DNA of 49,661 nucleotides, taken from Planctomycetaceae bacterium. Its GTDB lineage: Bacteria > Planctomycetota > Planctomycetia > Pirellulales > UBA1268. Below, piece by piece: positions 40,323-49,661 of this stretch (positions are counted from its first letter, which is position 1; every line of letters begins with the position of its first letter). The DNA is taken from NCBI GenBank assembly GCA_005791575.1, contig SXWA01000266.1:1-49661 (forward strand). Direction: 5' to 3'. The notes beneath the pieces were generated by a model. It worked only from the letters and a program-made list of their open reading frames with translations, did not search any database and was not told the DNA's origin. The position numbers were made by a program, and so were the translations under genes.

Positions 40323-41150
40323 TCAGGGGAGCCGCAGCTCGGTGCCCTGGGTGAGCAGCGCGGGCGAGCGGACCACGTCGCGGTTTGCCTCGAAGAGCAT
40401 CCCGGCGTACCGCGGATCACCATAGAACCGCCCGGCCAGAGACTCAAACGACTCGCCCGGCCCGACCACGACCCGGGCGGGGCGCTGCGGCGGGGCGATC
40501 ACCGGCGCTGCGGCCACGGCCTCACCCTGAGGATTCCAGGAGGGAGGGACCCGCAACGGCACTCCGACCGGCAGCAGGGCCGGGTCGGTGATCCGATCAC
40601 GATTGACCGCGAGGATCGCCGCCGCGGCCCCGGGATGCCCGTAGACGCGCAGCGCGATCCTCGTCAGATCGTCTCCATCGCGGATCACGTCGCTCGACAC
40701 CGCCGCCGGCCATTCACGCGCCGCGGGCGGTGCCGGCCCGCCTGCTCCCGCCACCGGCATCAAGGCCGATCCGGGTGGCGGCGGTGCCGCGTCGAGCAAC
40801 GGAGGAGGCGGCAGCGCCAGCGTCGATCGATAGGCCAGGTCCAGTGGTGGCGGCCCGGGCCATGCTCCGGCGGCCGCCTGGGGAAGCGGCGTGGGGGGCG
40901 GCAGGACGGGCGCGACCTCAGCCGGTGCGGGCGGCGGCGGCGGAGTCGGCACGTCGACCGGCCCCTGCGGATCGGGAATGGCGTGGTTCGCCACCGTCGG
41001 GGGCGCGGCGGCCGCGTTGCCACCGGTCATCGCAAGCATCGGCGGCTGCCGGTCGAGGAACTCCCTGATGCGCGGCGCCGCGACCGCCGTTCCGGCGGTC
41101 ACGAGAGCGACCCCCACCACGAAGCGGAGACCTCGGAACATTCCCCCCAT
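40323..41150 (-). CDS. Membrane-anchored LysM-repeat protein
   Basis: This 275-residue protein has an N-terminal anchor/signal (LRFVVGVALVTAGTAVAAP) and a long proline-rich spacer. Two LysM-like peptidoglycan-binding modules follow: RDGDDLTRIALRVYGHPGAAAAILAVNRDRITDPALLPVGVPLRVP and GPGESFESLAGRFYGDPRYAGMLFEANRDVVRSPALLTQGTELRLP. Both have the D/E-x-L/F..IA/LA..YG..Y/A..I/L..N-R-D pattern of LysM. ATG 41150 (MGGMFRG) or 41141 places the anchor at the N-terminus; the track start at 41234 is too far upstream. It lies downstream of secDF on the same strand and probably tethers the inner membrane to the wall. Confidence 0.8.
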   Translation of the reverse strand: MGGMFRGLRFVVGVALVTAGTAVAAPRIREFLDRQPPMLAMTGGNAAAAPPTVANHAIPDPQGPVDVPTPPPPPAPAEVAPVLPPPTPLPQAAAGAWPGPPPLDLAYRSTLALPPPPLLDAAPPPPGSALMPVAGAGGPAPPAAREWPAAVSSDVIRDGDDLTRIALRVYGHPGAAAAILAVNRDRITDPALLPVGVPLRVPPSWNPQGEAVAAAPVIAPPQRPARVVVGPGESFESLAGRFYGDPRYAGMLFEANRDVVRSPALLTQGTELRLP

Positions 41151-41307
41151 GTCGTCCCCCGGGCGGCAGCCGGTGCGGCCCCGGGCCGTCCGCGGCGCGT
41201 GATGCGCCCGGGCCACCGGCACGGAGCCGTTCAACTATGCCCGCGCCCGGAGAAGGATGAGGGCCCCGCCGCGAAAACGTCCGCCCCGTTCGGCGCCCGG
41301 GAGCGAA

Positions 41308-44300
41308 TCAGCCGGCCCGGGCCACCGTCCGCATACCGGCGGGGCTGGGGGACGCCCCGAACCGCTCCTGCAGCCAGAGCACGATCGGCGAGGCGATGTA
41401 CACCGTGCTGTAGGTACCGGTGATGATGCCGACGAGCATCGTGAACGCGAACGCATGGATCCCCTGCCCACCGAAGAGGTAGAGGATCAGCGTCGCCACG
41501 AGGACCGTACCGGAGGTGAGGATCGTGCGGCTGAGGGTCTGATTGACGGCCTTGTCGACCATGGCGGCGGAGACGAATTGCTGCTTGCCGCGGAGTTCCC
41601 GGATCCGGTCGAAGATCACGATCGTGTCGTTGATCGAGAAACCGACGATCGTCAGCAGGGCCGCGACCACGTCGAGGCTGATCTTGAAGTCGTCCACCAG
41701 GGCCCAGCCGAGAAACGGCGACACGAACCGGCTGATCGCCAGGCAGCCGATCGCCACCAGCACGTCGTGGGCGAGCGCCACGACGGCCGCGACACCGAAG
41801 GCCACGTTCTGGAACCTTAGCCAGACGTAGAGCACGATCATCAGGAGGCTCGCCAGCAGGGCATAGACGGCGGTGACCTTCGTGTTGCCGGCGACCTTGC
41901 CGCCGATGCTGTTGGCGGAGAGATACACCGGGGTGTCGGCGAGTTTGCCCGCCACACGGTCGAGCACCTTGCGGGTGGTATCGGCGTCGAGGCCGGTGTC
42001 GAGCGTCCAGGCGCTGGCGGGCTTGGTGCGGCTCGTCAGGCCGGGCGACTCCAGCGTGAACGCGGCACCCGCCGACCCTTCGGCCGCCAGTGCATCCTCG
42101 AGCGTCGCCTCGAGGGTCGGCTGGTTGATCCGTTCGGGGAACGTGAGCGGCACGGTGGTGGGGAGCGCGGCCGCTGTACCGTCGGCGGCCGGCGGCCGGC
42201 TGCCGATCTGCCCGTACTGCATCGAATAGGTGGCCAGACGCCCTGGGAAGACGTCGCGGAGCGTCTTCTCCACCTCCCCCTCCCCCTCGCCGGCACTACG
42301 GAGCGAGGTGTCGATCTTGTAGCGGCTGCCCGGCGCGATGTCGGCACCGCTGATGGCGCTGACGGCGACGTCGGGGAGCGCCGACACCTTCTGCCGGACC
42401 GATGCCACGTCGAGCTCCTGGCCCGGCTTGAACGCCACCTGCACGCTCGTGCCGCCGGTGAAGTCGATGTCGAATAACCCCTGACCACGCTGCCAGGCAG
42501 CCAGCAACCCGAGCAGGATGAAGGCCGCCGAGCCGATGACCGCCGGCCGCATCCAGGCGACGAACGGGAAGTTCGTCTCGCCGAACACCCGGGCCATCGA
42601 GAGCCGCTTGATCCACCGGCAGCGTTCCGCCAGATCGAACATCACCCGGGCACAGAACACGGCGGTGAAGAGGTTGAGCGTCAGGCCGAGGATCAGCGTG
42701 ACCGCGAATCCCTTGAGCTGGTCGGTGCCGATGGCAAACAGCACCAGGCCGGTGATCAGCGTGGTGAGATTGGAATCGACGATCGTCGAGAAGGCGCGCT
42801 GGAACCCGTTGCGGATCGCCGTCCGCAACGAGGCGCCGCGCTCCTGTTCCTCGCGCATCCGCTCGTAGATGAGCACGTTGGCATCGACCGCCATGCCCAC
42901 CGAGAGCACGAGGCCGGCCAACCCGGCGAGCGTGAACGCGGCCTTGATCGAGATCATCACCGCGACGACCAAGAGGATGTTGAGGAGCACCGCCAGGTCC
43001 GCCACGAGGCCGGCGAACCGGTAGTAGACGAGCATGAACAGCAGCACCAGCGCCGTCGCCACGATCATCGCCCAGGCACCGGAGCGGATCGTATCGGCAC
43101 CGAGCTGGGGGCTGATCTTCTGCTCACTGATCGGCTCACTCACCAGAGCCGCCGGCAGGCTGCCGGCGTTGAGAATGCCGACGAGGAAGTCGATGTCCGA
43201 CTTCTTGAAGTCGCCGGTGATCTGACCGTTGCCGCTGATCGCCTCGCGGATCCGCGGCGCCGACAGGAGGACGTCGTCGAGCACGATGCCCAACCGCCTC
43301 TCGAGGCCGTTGGCCGGATCGGGCAGGTTGTTGCCGGTGAGGGCGCCGAAGAGGGTGGAACCGGCGGTGTTGAAGGCGAAATTGACGCAGGGCTGGAGGC
43401 TCTGATCGAGGCTCGACATCGCCCGCACGAGATAGCCGCCGTTGACGTTGAACGTGTCGAGTACCACGAGCACCTCGGTGGTGCCGTCGGGCCCGGGGCG
43501 GGTGACGAGCCCCTGCGGGTCGAGCTGCGCGGTGTCGAGGCGGATCCAGCGACCGACCTGCCCGCCGCTGCCGTTGATCACGGTCGTTCCCGGTGTGCGC
43601 GACCGCTCGATCACGTCGGCGTGCTTGGAATCGAATTCGTTGGCTGTGATCCGGAACTCGAGCACGCCAGCGCTCGAAACGATCCGCTTGATGAGATCGA
43701 CCTCCGCCTGGTCGACCTCGGGCACGATCACCTCGATCTGGTCGAGACCGAAGCGCCGGACCGTGACCTCCTTCTGTCCGCCCGGATTGACACGGCGGCT
43801 GACGGCAGCGACGAGCTTGTCCATGTCGATCGGATCGGTCTGCCCACGGACCTCGAAGAGGAGCTCATCCCCTGCCCCGCGGCCCGAGACGGGCACGAGG
43901 CTGGTGTCGCCGAGGTCGAGCCCCCCGATCTCCTCCACCAGCGTCTGACGGGCCGCCGCATCGGTCGTCCCGGGGCGCACCGCGATCCGGCCGTTGGCCG
44001 TGCGGGTCACACTCGCCCCCTCCCGACGGGCCACGAGTTGCTGGACGCGGCCGACGCACTCGTCAACCCGGTCGGCCACCTGCTTCGACCGGTCGATCTC
44101 GTAGACGAGGATCACCCCCCCTTTAAGATCGATTCCGAGGCGCGGTGGCCACCCGAGGGCCACGACCACCGCGCCGGCGGCGGCCGCGACCAGCACCGCA
44201 GCCAGGCGCGCCCACATGTCGCCGACCCGCAGCTGCTTCGCGAGCACCCAGGAGATGAACGTCGGCACGGCCACGGTGGCAATGGTCAACAGCCAACTGA

Positions 44301-44388
44301 ACCAACTCTCGCGCCACCATTCCACCGCGGGCCCGGCGGCCCCTGCGGCCTGAGCGATGCTGGAGACGACGGCCAGGAGCGTGTGCAT
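41308..44388 (-). CDS. secDF: Fused protein translocase subunit SecDF
   Basis: SecDF uses the proton motive force to pull proteins through SecYEG. This single 1,026-residue chain holds both halves. The SecD part has GIDLKGGVILVYEID, the large periplasmic domain, LLSAPRIREAISGNGQITGDF and GMAVDANVLIYERMREE. The SecF part starts near IDFTGGTSVQVAFKPGQE and carries GFSINDTIVIFDRIRELRGK. About 12 membrane helices are expected. Upstream residues (SIAQAAGAAGPAVEWWRESWFSWLLTIATVAVPTFISWVLAKQL) add an extra N-terminal hydrophobic region absent in E. coli SecD. The gene follows yajC after 48 nt, the conserved tgt-yajC-secDF order. Confidence 0.95.
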   Translation of the reverse strand: MHTLLAVVSSIAQAAGAAGPAVEWWRESWFSWLLTIATVAVPTFISWVLAKQLRVGDMWARLAAVLVAAAAGAVVVALGWPPRLGIDLKGGVILVYEIDRSKQVADRVDECVGRVQQLVARREGASVTRTANGRIAVRPGTTDAAARQTLVEEIGGLDLGDTSLVPVSGRGAGDELLFEVRGQTDPIDMDKLVAAVSRRVNPGGQKEVTVRRFGLDQIEVIVPEVDQAEVDLIKRIVSSAGVLEFRITANEFDSKHADVIERSRTPGTTVINGSGGQVGRWIRLDTAQLDPQGLVTRPGPDGTTEVLVVLDTFNVNGGYLVRAMSSLDQSLQPCVNFAFNTAGSTLFGALTGNNLPDPANGLERRLGIVLDDVLLSAPRIREAISGNGQITGDFKKSDIDFLVGILNAGSLPAALVSEPISEQKISPQLGADTIRSGAWAMIVATALVLLFMLVYYRFAGLVADLAVLLNILLVVAVMISIKAAFTLAGLAGLVLSVGMAVDANVLIYERMREEQERGASLRTAIRNGFQRAFSTIVDSNLTTLITGLVLFAIGTDQLKGFAVTLILGLTLNLFTAVFCARVMFDLAERCRWIKRLSMARVFGETNFPFVAWMRPAVIGSAAFILLGLLAAWQRGQGLFDIDFTGGTSVQVAFKPGQELDVASVRQKVSALPDVAVSAISGADIAPGSRYKIDTSLRSAGEGEGEVEKTLRDVFPGRLATYSMQYGQIGSRPPAADGTAAALPTTVPLTFPERINQPTLEATLEDALAAEGSAGAAFTLESPGLTSRTKPASAWTLDTGLDADTTRKVLDRVAGKLADTPVYLSANSIGGKVAGNTKVTAVYALLASLLMIVLYVWLRFQNVAFGVAAVVALAHDVLVAIGCLAISRFVSPFLGWALVDDFKISLDVVAALLTIVGFSINDTIVIFDRIRELRGKQQFVSAAMVDKAVNQTLSRTILTSGTVLVATLILYLFGGQGIHAFAFTMLVGIITGTYSTVYIASPIVLWLQERFGASPSPAGMRTVARAG

Positions 44389-44436
44389 GGAAGTGGTTCC
44401 GATGGAGCGGCTGCGGCGACCGGCTGGCGCGGGGTG

Positions 44437-44832
44437 TCAATCTCCCGACGGCGCCCCGGCTTCCGTGGTGGGGTCGAGCACCCGGGCGATGCTCGACAGC
44501 GTGACCATGATCTTCACCGACCCGGTGTCGTCGATCTTCAGCGACACGCGTTGCCCGTCGCGATCGACATTGGCCACGGTGCCGTACATTCCCGCGGTGG
44601 TGAGCACGCGGTCGTTCTTCTTCAGGCCCGCGAGAAGCTGATCCTGTTTGCGTTGGCGCTCACGCTCCGGCCGCAGCACCATGAACCAGCCGAGGAGGAG
44701 GATGAGCGGCAGCGTCACCCAGGGAAACATCTGCTCGGCGGCTCCACCGCCGCCTGCGGGCGGCCCGGCCACCTGGGCCAGCAGCATGGCCGGGGAGGGA
44801 ACGAACGGATTGGCGACGTGAAGTGGCGACAT
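44437..44832 (-). CDS. yajC: Preprotein translocase subunit YajC
   Basis: YajC is a small SecDF accessory subunit of the inner membrane. The single helix is MFPWVTLPLILLLGWFMVLRP, followed by ERERQRKQDQLLAGLKKNDRVLTTAGMYGTVANVDRDGQRVSLKIDDTGSVKIMVTLSSIARVL, which matches the family well. ATG 44832 (MSPLHVANPFVPSP) gives 131 residues; the track start at 45006 overlaps tgt and is not real. It lies between tgt and secDF on the same strand. Confidence 0.93.
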   Translation of the reverse strand: MSPLHVANPFVPSPAMLLAQVAGPPAGGGGAAEQMFPWVTLPLILLLGWFMVLRPERERQRKQDQLLAGLKKNDRVLTTAGMYGTVANVDRDGQRVSLKIDDTGSVKIMVTLSSIARVLDPTTEAGAPSGD

Positions 44833-44980
44833 GGGACTGGACCTGGTCAGGCATGGAGCCGGACCGGCCTGACGATGCGGACACGAGGAAAACCGCCCAA
44901 TGTAGTGGGCACCGCGAACTGTGGACAAGCCCGGCGTGTTCCGGGCTGGCACAACCGCTGGCGCCCCCTCCCACCCGGGG

Positions 44981-46105
44981 TCAGTCGCCGCCCGCGGTTG
45001 GTCCATCGAGGGTGGCGAGGAGCCGGTCGTGCTCCTCCCGGAACCGGTCCGCGAGGATCGCGGTTCGGAGCCGGGCCAGCAGACGCTGGTAGAAGGTGAG
45101 GTTGTGGATGGACAGGAGGATCGGCCCCAGCATCTCGCCGGCGATGAACAAATGCCTCAGGTAGCCACGTCCGTGGCGGCATGCCGGGCAGGGGCAGTCC
45201 GGTTCCAATGGGCGGTCGTCGCCGACGTACCGGGCATTGCGGAGCCGAACCTGGCCATGGGAGGTGAAGGCGAGTGAATTGCGGCCGCAGCGCGTGGGGA
45301 GGACGCAGTCGAACATGTCGATGCCCTCCGCGACGGCGGCGACGATGTCGGTCGGACGGCCCACCCCCATCAGGTATCGGGGGCGGTCCTCGGGGAGGTG
45401 GGGGACCGTCACCCGGAGCGCGGCGAGCATCGCCTCCGGCCCCTCCCCCACCGAGAGCCCTCCCACCGCATACCCCGGGAGGTCGAGCGCCCTGAGCCGC
45501 TCGGCGCTCTCCGCCCGGAGATCGGGCTCGAGCCCCCCCTGGACGATCCCGAACAACGCCTGGTCGGTGCGGCGGTGCGCCTCCCGGCAGCGTTCCGCCC
45601 AGGCGAGCGACCGGCGCATCGCGATCGCCACGTCACCCCGCGGTGCCGGCAGCGCCACGACATGGTCGAGCTGCATGGCGATGTCGGCACCGAGCCGCTC
45701 CTGGATCCGGACCGCGGCCTCGGGGGTGAGATCGATCACCGCGCCGTCGAGATGCGAGCGGAAGCGTGCCCCGGCATCGGTGACTTTCACCTGCTTCGCG
45801 AGGCTGAACACCTGGAAGCCGCCGCTGTCGGTGAGGGTGGGCCCGTCCCACCCCATGAAGCGGGCCAGCCCGCCGGCCGCCCCCACCACCTCCTCGCCCG
45901 GTCGGAGATGGAGATGGTAGGTATTGGCGAGGAGCATGCCGGCCCCCGTGCCGGCGACGCGCCCGATGTCCACACCCTTCACCGTCGCCGCCGTCCCGAC
46001 CGGCATGAACAGCGGCGTCGGAACCGGGCCGTGGGGTGTATCGAGGATCCCTGCCCGGGCACGGCCGCTGGTGGCATCGATGCGCAGGGTGACGGCGGCG
46101 GACAC
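44981..46105 (-). CDS. tgt: Queuine tRNA-ribosyltransferase
   Basis: Tgt exchanges G34 of GUN-anticodon tRNAs for preQ1 (bacteria). Motifs are [13 protein letters not shown], the substrate-pocket [17 protein letters not shown], the nucleophile region [16 protein letters not shown] and the zinc site [19 protein letters not shown]. Length is 374 residues, normal. It lies 9 nt after ugd and 148 nt before yajC. Co-directional with gyrA, ugd, yajC and secDF. Confidence 0.95.
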   Translation of the reverse strand: MSAAVTLRIDATSGRARAGILDTPHGPVPTPLFMPVGTAATVKGVDIGRVAGTGAGMLLANTYHLHLRPGEEVVGAAGGLARFMGWDGPTLTDSGGFQVFSLAKQVKVTDAGARFRSHLDGAVIDLTPEAAVRIQERLGADIAMQLDHVVALPAPRGDVAIAMRRSLAWAERCREAHRRTDQALFGIVQGGLEPDLRAESAERLRALDLPGYAVGGLSVGEGPEAMLAALRVTVPHLPEDRPRYLMGVGRPTDIVAAVAEGIDMFDCVLPTRCGRNSLAFTSHGQVRLRNARYVGDDRPLEPDCPCPACRHGRGYLRHLFIAGEMLGPILLSIHNLTFYQRLLARLRTAILADRFREEHDRLLATLDGPTAGGD

Positions 46106-46114
46106 GGCAGCCCG

Positions 46115-47446
46115 TCAGCTCCCGCCCACCGTCGGCGCGAGCACAGGCTGCTTGCCGATCGCCAGGTAGGTGAATCCCCGTGCCCGCATGTCGGCGGATG
46201 AATAGAGGTTGCGGCCGTCGATGATCACGCAGTTCTTCATCCGCCGTGCCATGTCGTCGAAGTCGGGTCGCCGGAAGTCGCCCCATTCGGTCACGATCAC
46301 GAGGCACTCCGCGCCGTCGAGGGCTTCCATCGGGCCGGCGGCATACCGGATCCGATCTCCGTAGATCGCCTGCACGTTGGGCATCGCCTCGGGATCGAAC
46401 ACCGTGAGGCGGGCATCGGCGGCGAGGAGCCGCTCGATGAGGTCGATGGCGGGGGCGTCACGGACGTCGTCGGTGCGCGGCTTGAAGGCCAGCCCCCAGA
46501 TGGCGATGGGGCGCCCCGCGAGCCGACCGCCGAAATGCTGGGCGACCTTCTCGCCGAGCACCTGCTTCTGCGCGAGATTGGTGTCGTGCACGGCCGACAG
46601 GATCCGTGGCGGCACCCCCTTGTCGCGCGCCATCGAGGCGAGGGCCTGGACATCCTTGGGGAAGCAGCTCCCGCCGTAGCCCGCTCCCGGGAAGAGGAAG
46701 GCGAAACCGATCCGGCTGTCGTGGCCGATGCCGCGGCGGACGTCGTCGATGTCGGCCTCCATCCGCTCACAGAGGTTGGCGACCTCGTTGATGAAGCTGA
46801 TCTTCGTGGCCAGCAGCGCATTGGCGACGTACTTCGTCATCTCGGAACTTTCCGGCGACATCACCAGGAACGGATTCTCGGTCCGGAGGAACGGGGCATA
46901 GAGCGACCGGAGCCGCTCGCCGACATCCGCCGACCGCACCCCGACGACGACACGGTCGGGCTTCTGGAAGTCGTCGATCGCCGCCCCCTCCTTGAGGAAC
47001 TCGGGGTTGCTCGCCACCCGGCACTGCCGGCCGGTCCGTTCGAGGAGGCGGCGCTCGATACCCGCGCACGTGCCGACCGGCACGGTGCTCTTGGTCACCA
47101 CCACCGCATCGGGGTGGAGGTGCGGGGCGATCGAATCGACCACGCTCCACAGGGCGGAGAGATCGGCCGAGCCATCGGCCGCAGGCGGCGTGCCCACAGC
47201 GAGAAAGACGATCTCGGCGTTCGCCACGGCTGCGGCGGTGTCGGTCGTGAAGTGCAATCGGCCCGCCCGCGCATTGCGCGTGACGAGATCCTCGAGGCCC
47301 GGCTCGTAGATCGGGATCTCACCCCGCTTCAACCTGGCGACCTTGTCGGCATTGATGTCGATGCAGGTGACGGCGTTGCCGCTGTCGGCGAAGCAGGTGC
47401 CGGTGACGAGCCCCACGTACCCTGTGCCGACGACCGCGATCCTCAT
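46115..47446 (-). CDS. ugd: UDP-glucose 6-dehydrogenase
   Basis: Ugd oxidises UDP-glucose to UDP-glucuronate with two NAD+, for acidic polysaccharides. [24 protein letters not shown] is the Rossmann loop. [26 protein letters not shown] and the catalytic cysteine in [18 protein letters not shown] follow, with the C-terminal domain at [26 protein letters not shown]. Length is 443 residues. It would consume the UDP-glucose that the uridylyltransferase at 4,627 may make. It follows gyrA by 94 nt on the same strand. Confidence 0.95.
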   Translation of the reverse strand: MRIAVVGTGYVGLVTGTCFADSGNAVTCIDINADKVARLKRGEIPIYEPGLEDLVTRNARAGRLHFTTDTAAAVANAEIVFLAVGTPPAADGSADLSALWSVVDSIAPHLHPDAVVVTKSTVPVGTCAGIERRLLERTGRQCRVASNPEFLKEGAAIDDFQKPDRVVVGVRSADVGERLRSLYAPFLRTENPFLVMSPESSEMTKYVANALLATKISFINEVANLCERMEADIDDVRRGIGHDSRIGFAFLFPGAGYGGSCFPKDVQALASMARDKGVPPRILSAVHDTNLAQKQVLGEKVAQHFGGRLAGRPIAIWGLAFKPRTDDVRDAPAIDLIERLLAADARLTVFDPEAMPNVQAIYGDRIRYAAGPMEALDGAECLVIVTEWGDFRRPDFDDMARRMKNCVIIDGRNLYSSADMRARGFTYLAIGKQPVLAPTVGGS

Positions 47447-47540
47447 GGTGTGTTCCTCGTGGCTGCAGTCGGGGACTGGTCACGCCATCGGCATGACCGG
47501 CCCATCAGAACAGTTTCTCCGCCCGGTCCCCAGCCCCGGG

Positions 47541-49601
47541 TCATGCTCCGGGGGGAGGCACCACTGCATCGGCTTCTTCCGTCTCCCCGGGCGGCACCGG
47601 GACGACGGCCGCCAGGGAATCACCGTCATCGAGCCGCATGATCCGCACCCCCTGGGTGTTGCGGCCGATCGACTTGATCTCCTTGACGTTGACCCGCTGG
47701 ATCTTGCCCCGCGCGGTCATCATCAGCACCTGATCCTCGTCGCCCACCGAGACGACCGAGACCACTTCACCGTTGCGGTTGGTGGCTTTGATGTCGCGGA
47801 CCCCCTTGCCGCCCCGGTGCTGGGTGCGGTAGCGCATGCCGCTGGAGGTGCCGTCCCCCTCGCTCACCTCGGATTCGCCGTCGTCGGTCTCGGCCTCGCC
47901 AGGCTCGGCGTCGCCGGAAGCCGACTCGTCGGGAGGAGGTCCGGAGAGGGGCGTGCCGGCCCCGAACGGGGTCCGCTTGCCGTAGCCGTTGGCACAGACG
48001 GTGAGCAGGGTGGCGGCAGGATCGGCGACGACCATCCCCACGAGCCTGTCGCCGGATCCGAGCTTGATGCCGCGCACGCCACTCGTGTCGCGCCCCATCG
48101 GCCGGGCGTCGGACTCCGGGAAGCGGATCGCCATCCCCTTGGCGGTCGCGAGCACCACTTCGTCACCCGGGCGCGCGATGACCGCATCGACCAGTTCGTC
48201 GCCCTCGCGGAGCTTGACGGCGATCAGTCCCTTGGTCCGTCGGCGGCGGTATTGCTCGAGCGCCGTTTTCTTCACTATCCCGCCGCGGGTGGCGAGGAGG
48301 AGGAACTGATCGGGATCCTCGAACCCCGAGACGGCGCGGCAGTCGGCGACCTTCTCGCCGGCCTCGAACTCGAGCAGATTGACCAGCGCCCGCCCCTTGG
48401 CGTCGCGGGCCAACTCCGGAAGCTCGAACACGCGCAGCGAGAACACCTTCCCCAGCGTGGTGAAGACCAGGAGCCAATCGTGGGTGCTGGCCACGAAGAG
48501 GTGCTCGATCGGGTCCTCCTCGTCGGTCCGGGCGCCCGTCAGCCCTTTTCCGCCGCGGCGCTGGGCACGGTAGGTATCGGCGGCGGTCCGCTTCACGTAG
48601 CCGGCCCGGCTGATCGTGACCACCATCGTCGCCTCGGTGATCAGCTCCGCCATGTCGCGGATGTCGCCCGCCTCGCCGCTGATCTCGGTGCGCCGCTCAT
48701 CGGCGTGGCGATCGGCGACCTCGACCAGCTCCTGGCGGATCAGCGCCCTGATGCCGGCATCGCTGGAGAGGATGCGTTTGAACTCACCGATCCGGGCGAG
48801 GAGTTCGCGGTGTTCACCGGCGAGCTTCTCCTGCTCCAGGTTGACGAGCTGACCGAGGGTGAGCCGGAGGATCGCATCGGCCTGGACGGGGGAGAGGCCG
48901 TAGGTGTCGCTCACCCCCCGCTCCTCCTGCAGCGCGGCGAAGCCGTCGGCCCCGAGCGCCCGTTCAAGCAGCGCTGCCGGCGCCTGGAGCTGGCAGAGCC
49001 GCTCCTTCGCCTCGGCCTGCGACTTCGAGCTGCGGATGATCCGGATCACCTCGTCGATGTTGGCCAGCGCGACGAGCAGTCCCTCGAGGGTGTGCTTGCG
49101 GCTGCGGGCCTTCTGGAGGAGGTGCTGCGTCCGGCGGCGGATGACCGCCATCCGGTGCCGGAGGAACTCCTCCAGCATGTTCTTGAAGGAGAGGATCCGC
49201 GGCTTCCCGTCGACCAGCGCCAGGAAGATCAGCGAGAAGGAGGTCTGCAGCGGCGAGAACTGGTAGAGCTGGTTGAGCACGACGTCGGGATCGGCATCGC
49301 GCTTCAGCTCGAGGATCAACCGCACCGGCTCCTTCAGATCGCTCTCGTTGCGGATCGCCGAGATGCCCTTGATGCGATCCTCGTTGACCAGGTCGGCGAT
49401 CTTCTCCTCGATGGCGTCGCGCGTCTGCTGATAGGGGATCTCGGTGACGACGATCCGGTTGCGGTTCTTGCCGAACTCCTCGACGTGGGCCCGGGCGCGG
49501 AGCGTGATCGTGCTCCGCCCCGTGAGGTAGCCGCGGATCAGGGCCTCGCGCCCCATGACGATCCCGCCGGGGGGGACATCCGGTCCGTGGGGCAGATGGC
49601 T
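47541..49601 (-). CDS. gyrA: DNA gyrase subunit A, partial (N-terminus missing)
   Basis: This is the C-terminal two thirds of GyrA. From the tower region (GPDVPPGGIVMGREALIRGYLTGRSTI, RNRIVVTEIPYQQTRDAIEEKIADLVNEDRIKGI) it runs through the coiled coil to the beta-pinwheel. The GyrA box QRRGGKG (AQRRGGKGLTG) marks gyrase rather than ParC. An acidic insert (ESASGDAEPGEAETDDGESEVSEGDG) sits between pinwheel blades. The window ends before the active-site tyrosine. Upstream of the GPDVPPGG block the frame meets a TGA at minus 49604-49602, although gyrase-like sequence should continue, so the last ~60 nt of the window carry an indel or collapse. The track start (ATG 49556) is internal. Confidence 0.93.
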   Translation of the reverse strand, partial: SHLPHGPDVPPGGIVMGREALIRGYLTGRSTITLRARAHVEEFGKNRNRIVVTEIPYQQTRDAIEEKIADLVNEDRIKGISAIRNESDLKEPVRLILELKRDADPDVVLNQLYQFSPLQTSFSLIFLALVDGKPRILSFKNMLEEFLRHRMAVIRRRTQHLLQKARSRKHTLEGLLVALANIDEVIRIIRSSKSQAEAKERLCQLQAPAALLERALGADGFAALQEERGVSDTYGLSPVQADAILRLTLGQLVNLEQEKLAGEHRELLARIGEFKRILSSDAGIRALIRQELVEVADRHADERRTEISGEAGDIRDMAELITEATMVVTISRAGYVKRTAADTYRAQRRGGKGLTGARTDEEDPIEHLFVASTHDWLLVFTTLGKVFSLRVFELPELARDAKGRALVNLLEFEAGEKVADCRAVSGFEDPDQFLLLATRGGIVKKTALEQYRRRRTKGLIAVKLREGDELVDAVIARPGDEVVLATAKGMAIRFPESDARPMGRDTSGVRGIKLGSGDRLVGMVVADPAATLLTVCANGYGKRTPFGAGTPLSGPPPDESASGDAEPGEAETDDGESEVSEGDGTSSGMRYRTQHRGGKGVRDIKATNRNGEVVSVVSVGDEDQVLMMTARGKIQRVNVKEIKSIGRNTQGVRIMRLDDGDSLAAVVPVPPGETEEADAVVPPPGA

Positions 49602-49661
49602 TCAAGCGGAGCCCTGCAATCAGCACGGCATCGAGGCCGTCGGTCACGGCGTCCACTACTA

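Overview
The window is two unrelated genomes joined inside one gene. Bases 1 to about 3,010 are AT-rich (close to 40% GC by eye) and carry repeated CGATCG cores, the HIP1-like signature of cyanobacteria. They encode an AAA ATPase plus TOPRIM protein pair and the first two thirds of a cyanobacterial-type metK. From about 3,045 to the end the DNA is very GC-rich with G/C-ended codons. Its gene content (UDPGP-family uridylyltransferase, AsmA-like giant protein, TonB-like VWA protein, PDZ proteins, RbfA-RtcB pair, fused SecDF) suggests a planctomycete, perhaps Pirellulales-like. The phylum assignment is inference from gene style, because no rRNA is present. The metK reading frame runs through the switch at a highly conserved stretch. 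This looks most like an assembly chimera between a cyanobacterium and a co-occurring planctomycete; true recombination is the less likely alternative.

Layout of the GC-rich part. (i) 3.4-9.7 kb, + strand: a membrane protein, a 37-residue membrane miniprotein, UDP-sugar pyrophosphorylase, mannose-1-P guanylyltransferase, secreted alpha/beta hydrolase, RuvX and an SDR protein, mostly joined by 1-4 nt stop/start overlaps. (ii) 9.9-15.8 kb: a tail-specific protease and a two-domain CbiX on the minus strand, an FHA/Fis-type regulator on plus, and an MFS exporter on minus. (iii) 15.8-22.5 kb, + strand: xseA-xseB-ispA-dxs-nadK and a secreted protein, a DNA repair/isoprenoid/NADP cluster. (iv) 22.5-24.5 kb: an unusual 460-base intergenic region with tandem repeats, a consensus promoter, hairpins and a tiny ORF with a perfect Shine-Dalgarno, then rbfA-rtcB. 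(v) 24.5-29.6 kb: dnaA diverging from a double-PDZ protein, then a DUF374 acyltransferase and dapF. (vi) 29.6-40.3 kb: AsmA-like protein, MFS transporter, tilS, lipoprotein, VWA protein and an alpha/beta-hydrolase-like protein without a recognisable nucleophile. (vii) 40.3 kb to the end, minus strand: gyrA (truncated by the window), ugd, tgt, yajC, secDF and a LysM protein, all co-directional.

The most interesting non-coding signal is an ~80-nt element made of four back-to-back hairpins. It occurs twice, 30 kb apart, each time between convergent genes. The two copies differ by compensatory base changes in two stems, so the fold appears to be maintained. Short tandem duplications (15-27 nt units) also recur through the GC-rich part. 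No rRNA, tRNA, insertion sequence, CRISPR array or oriC was recognised.
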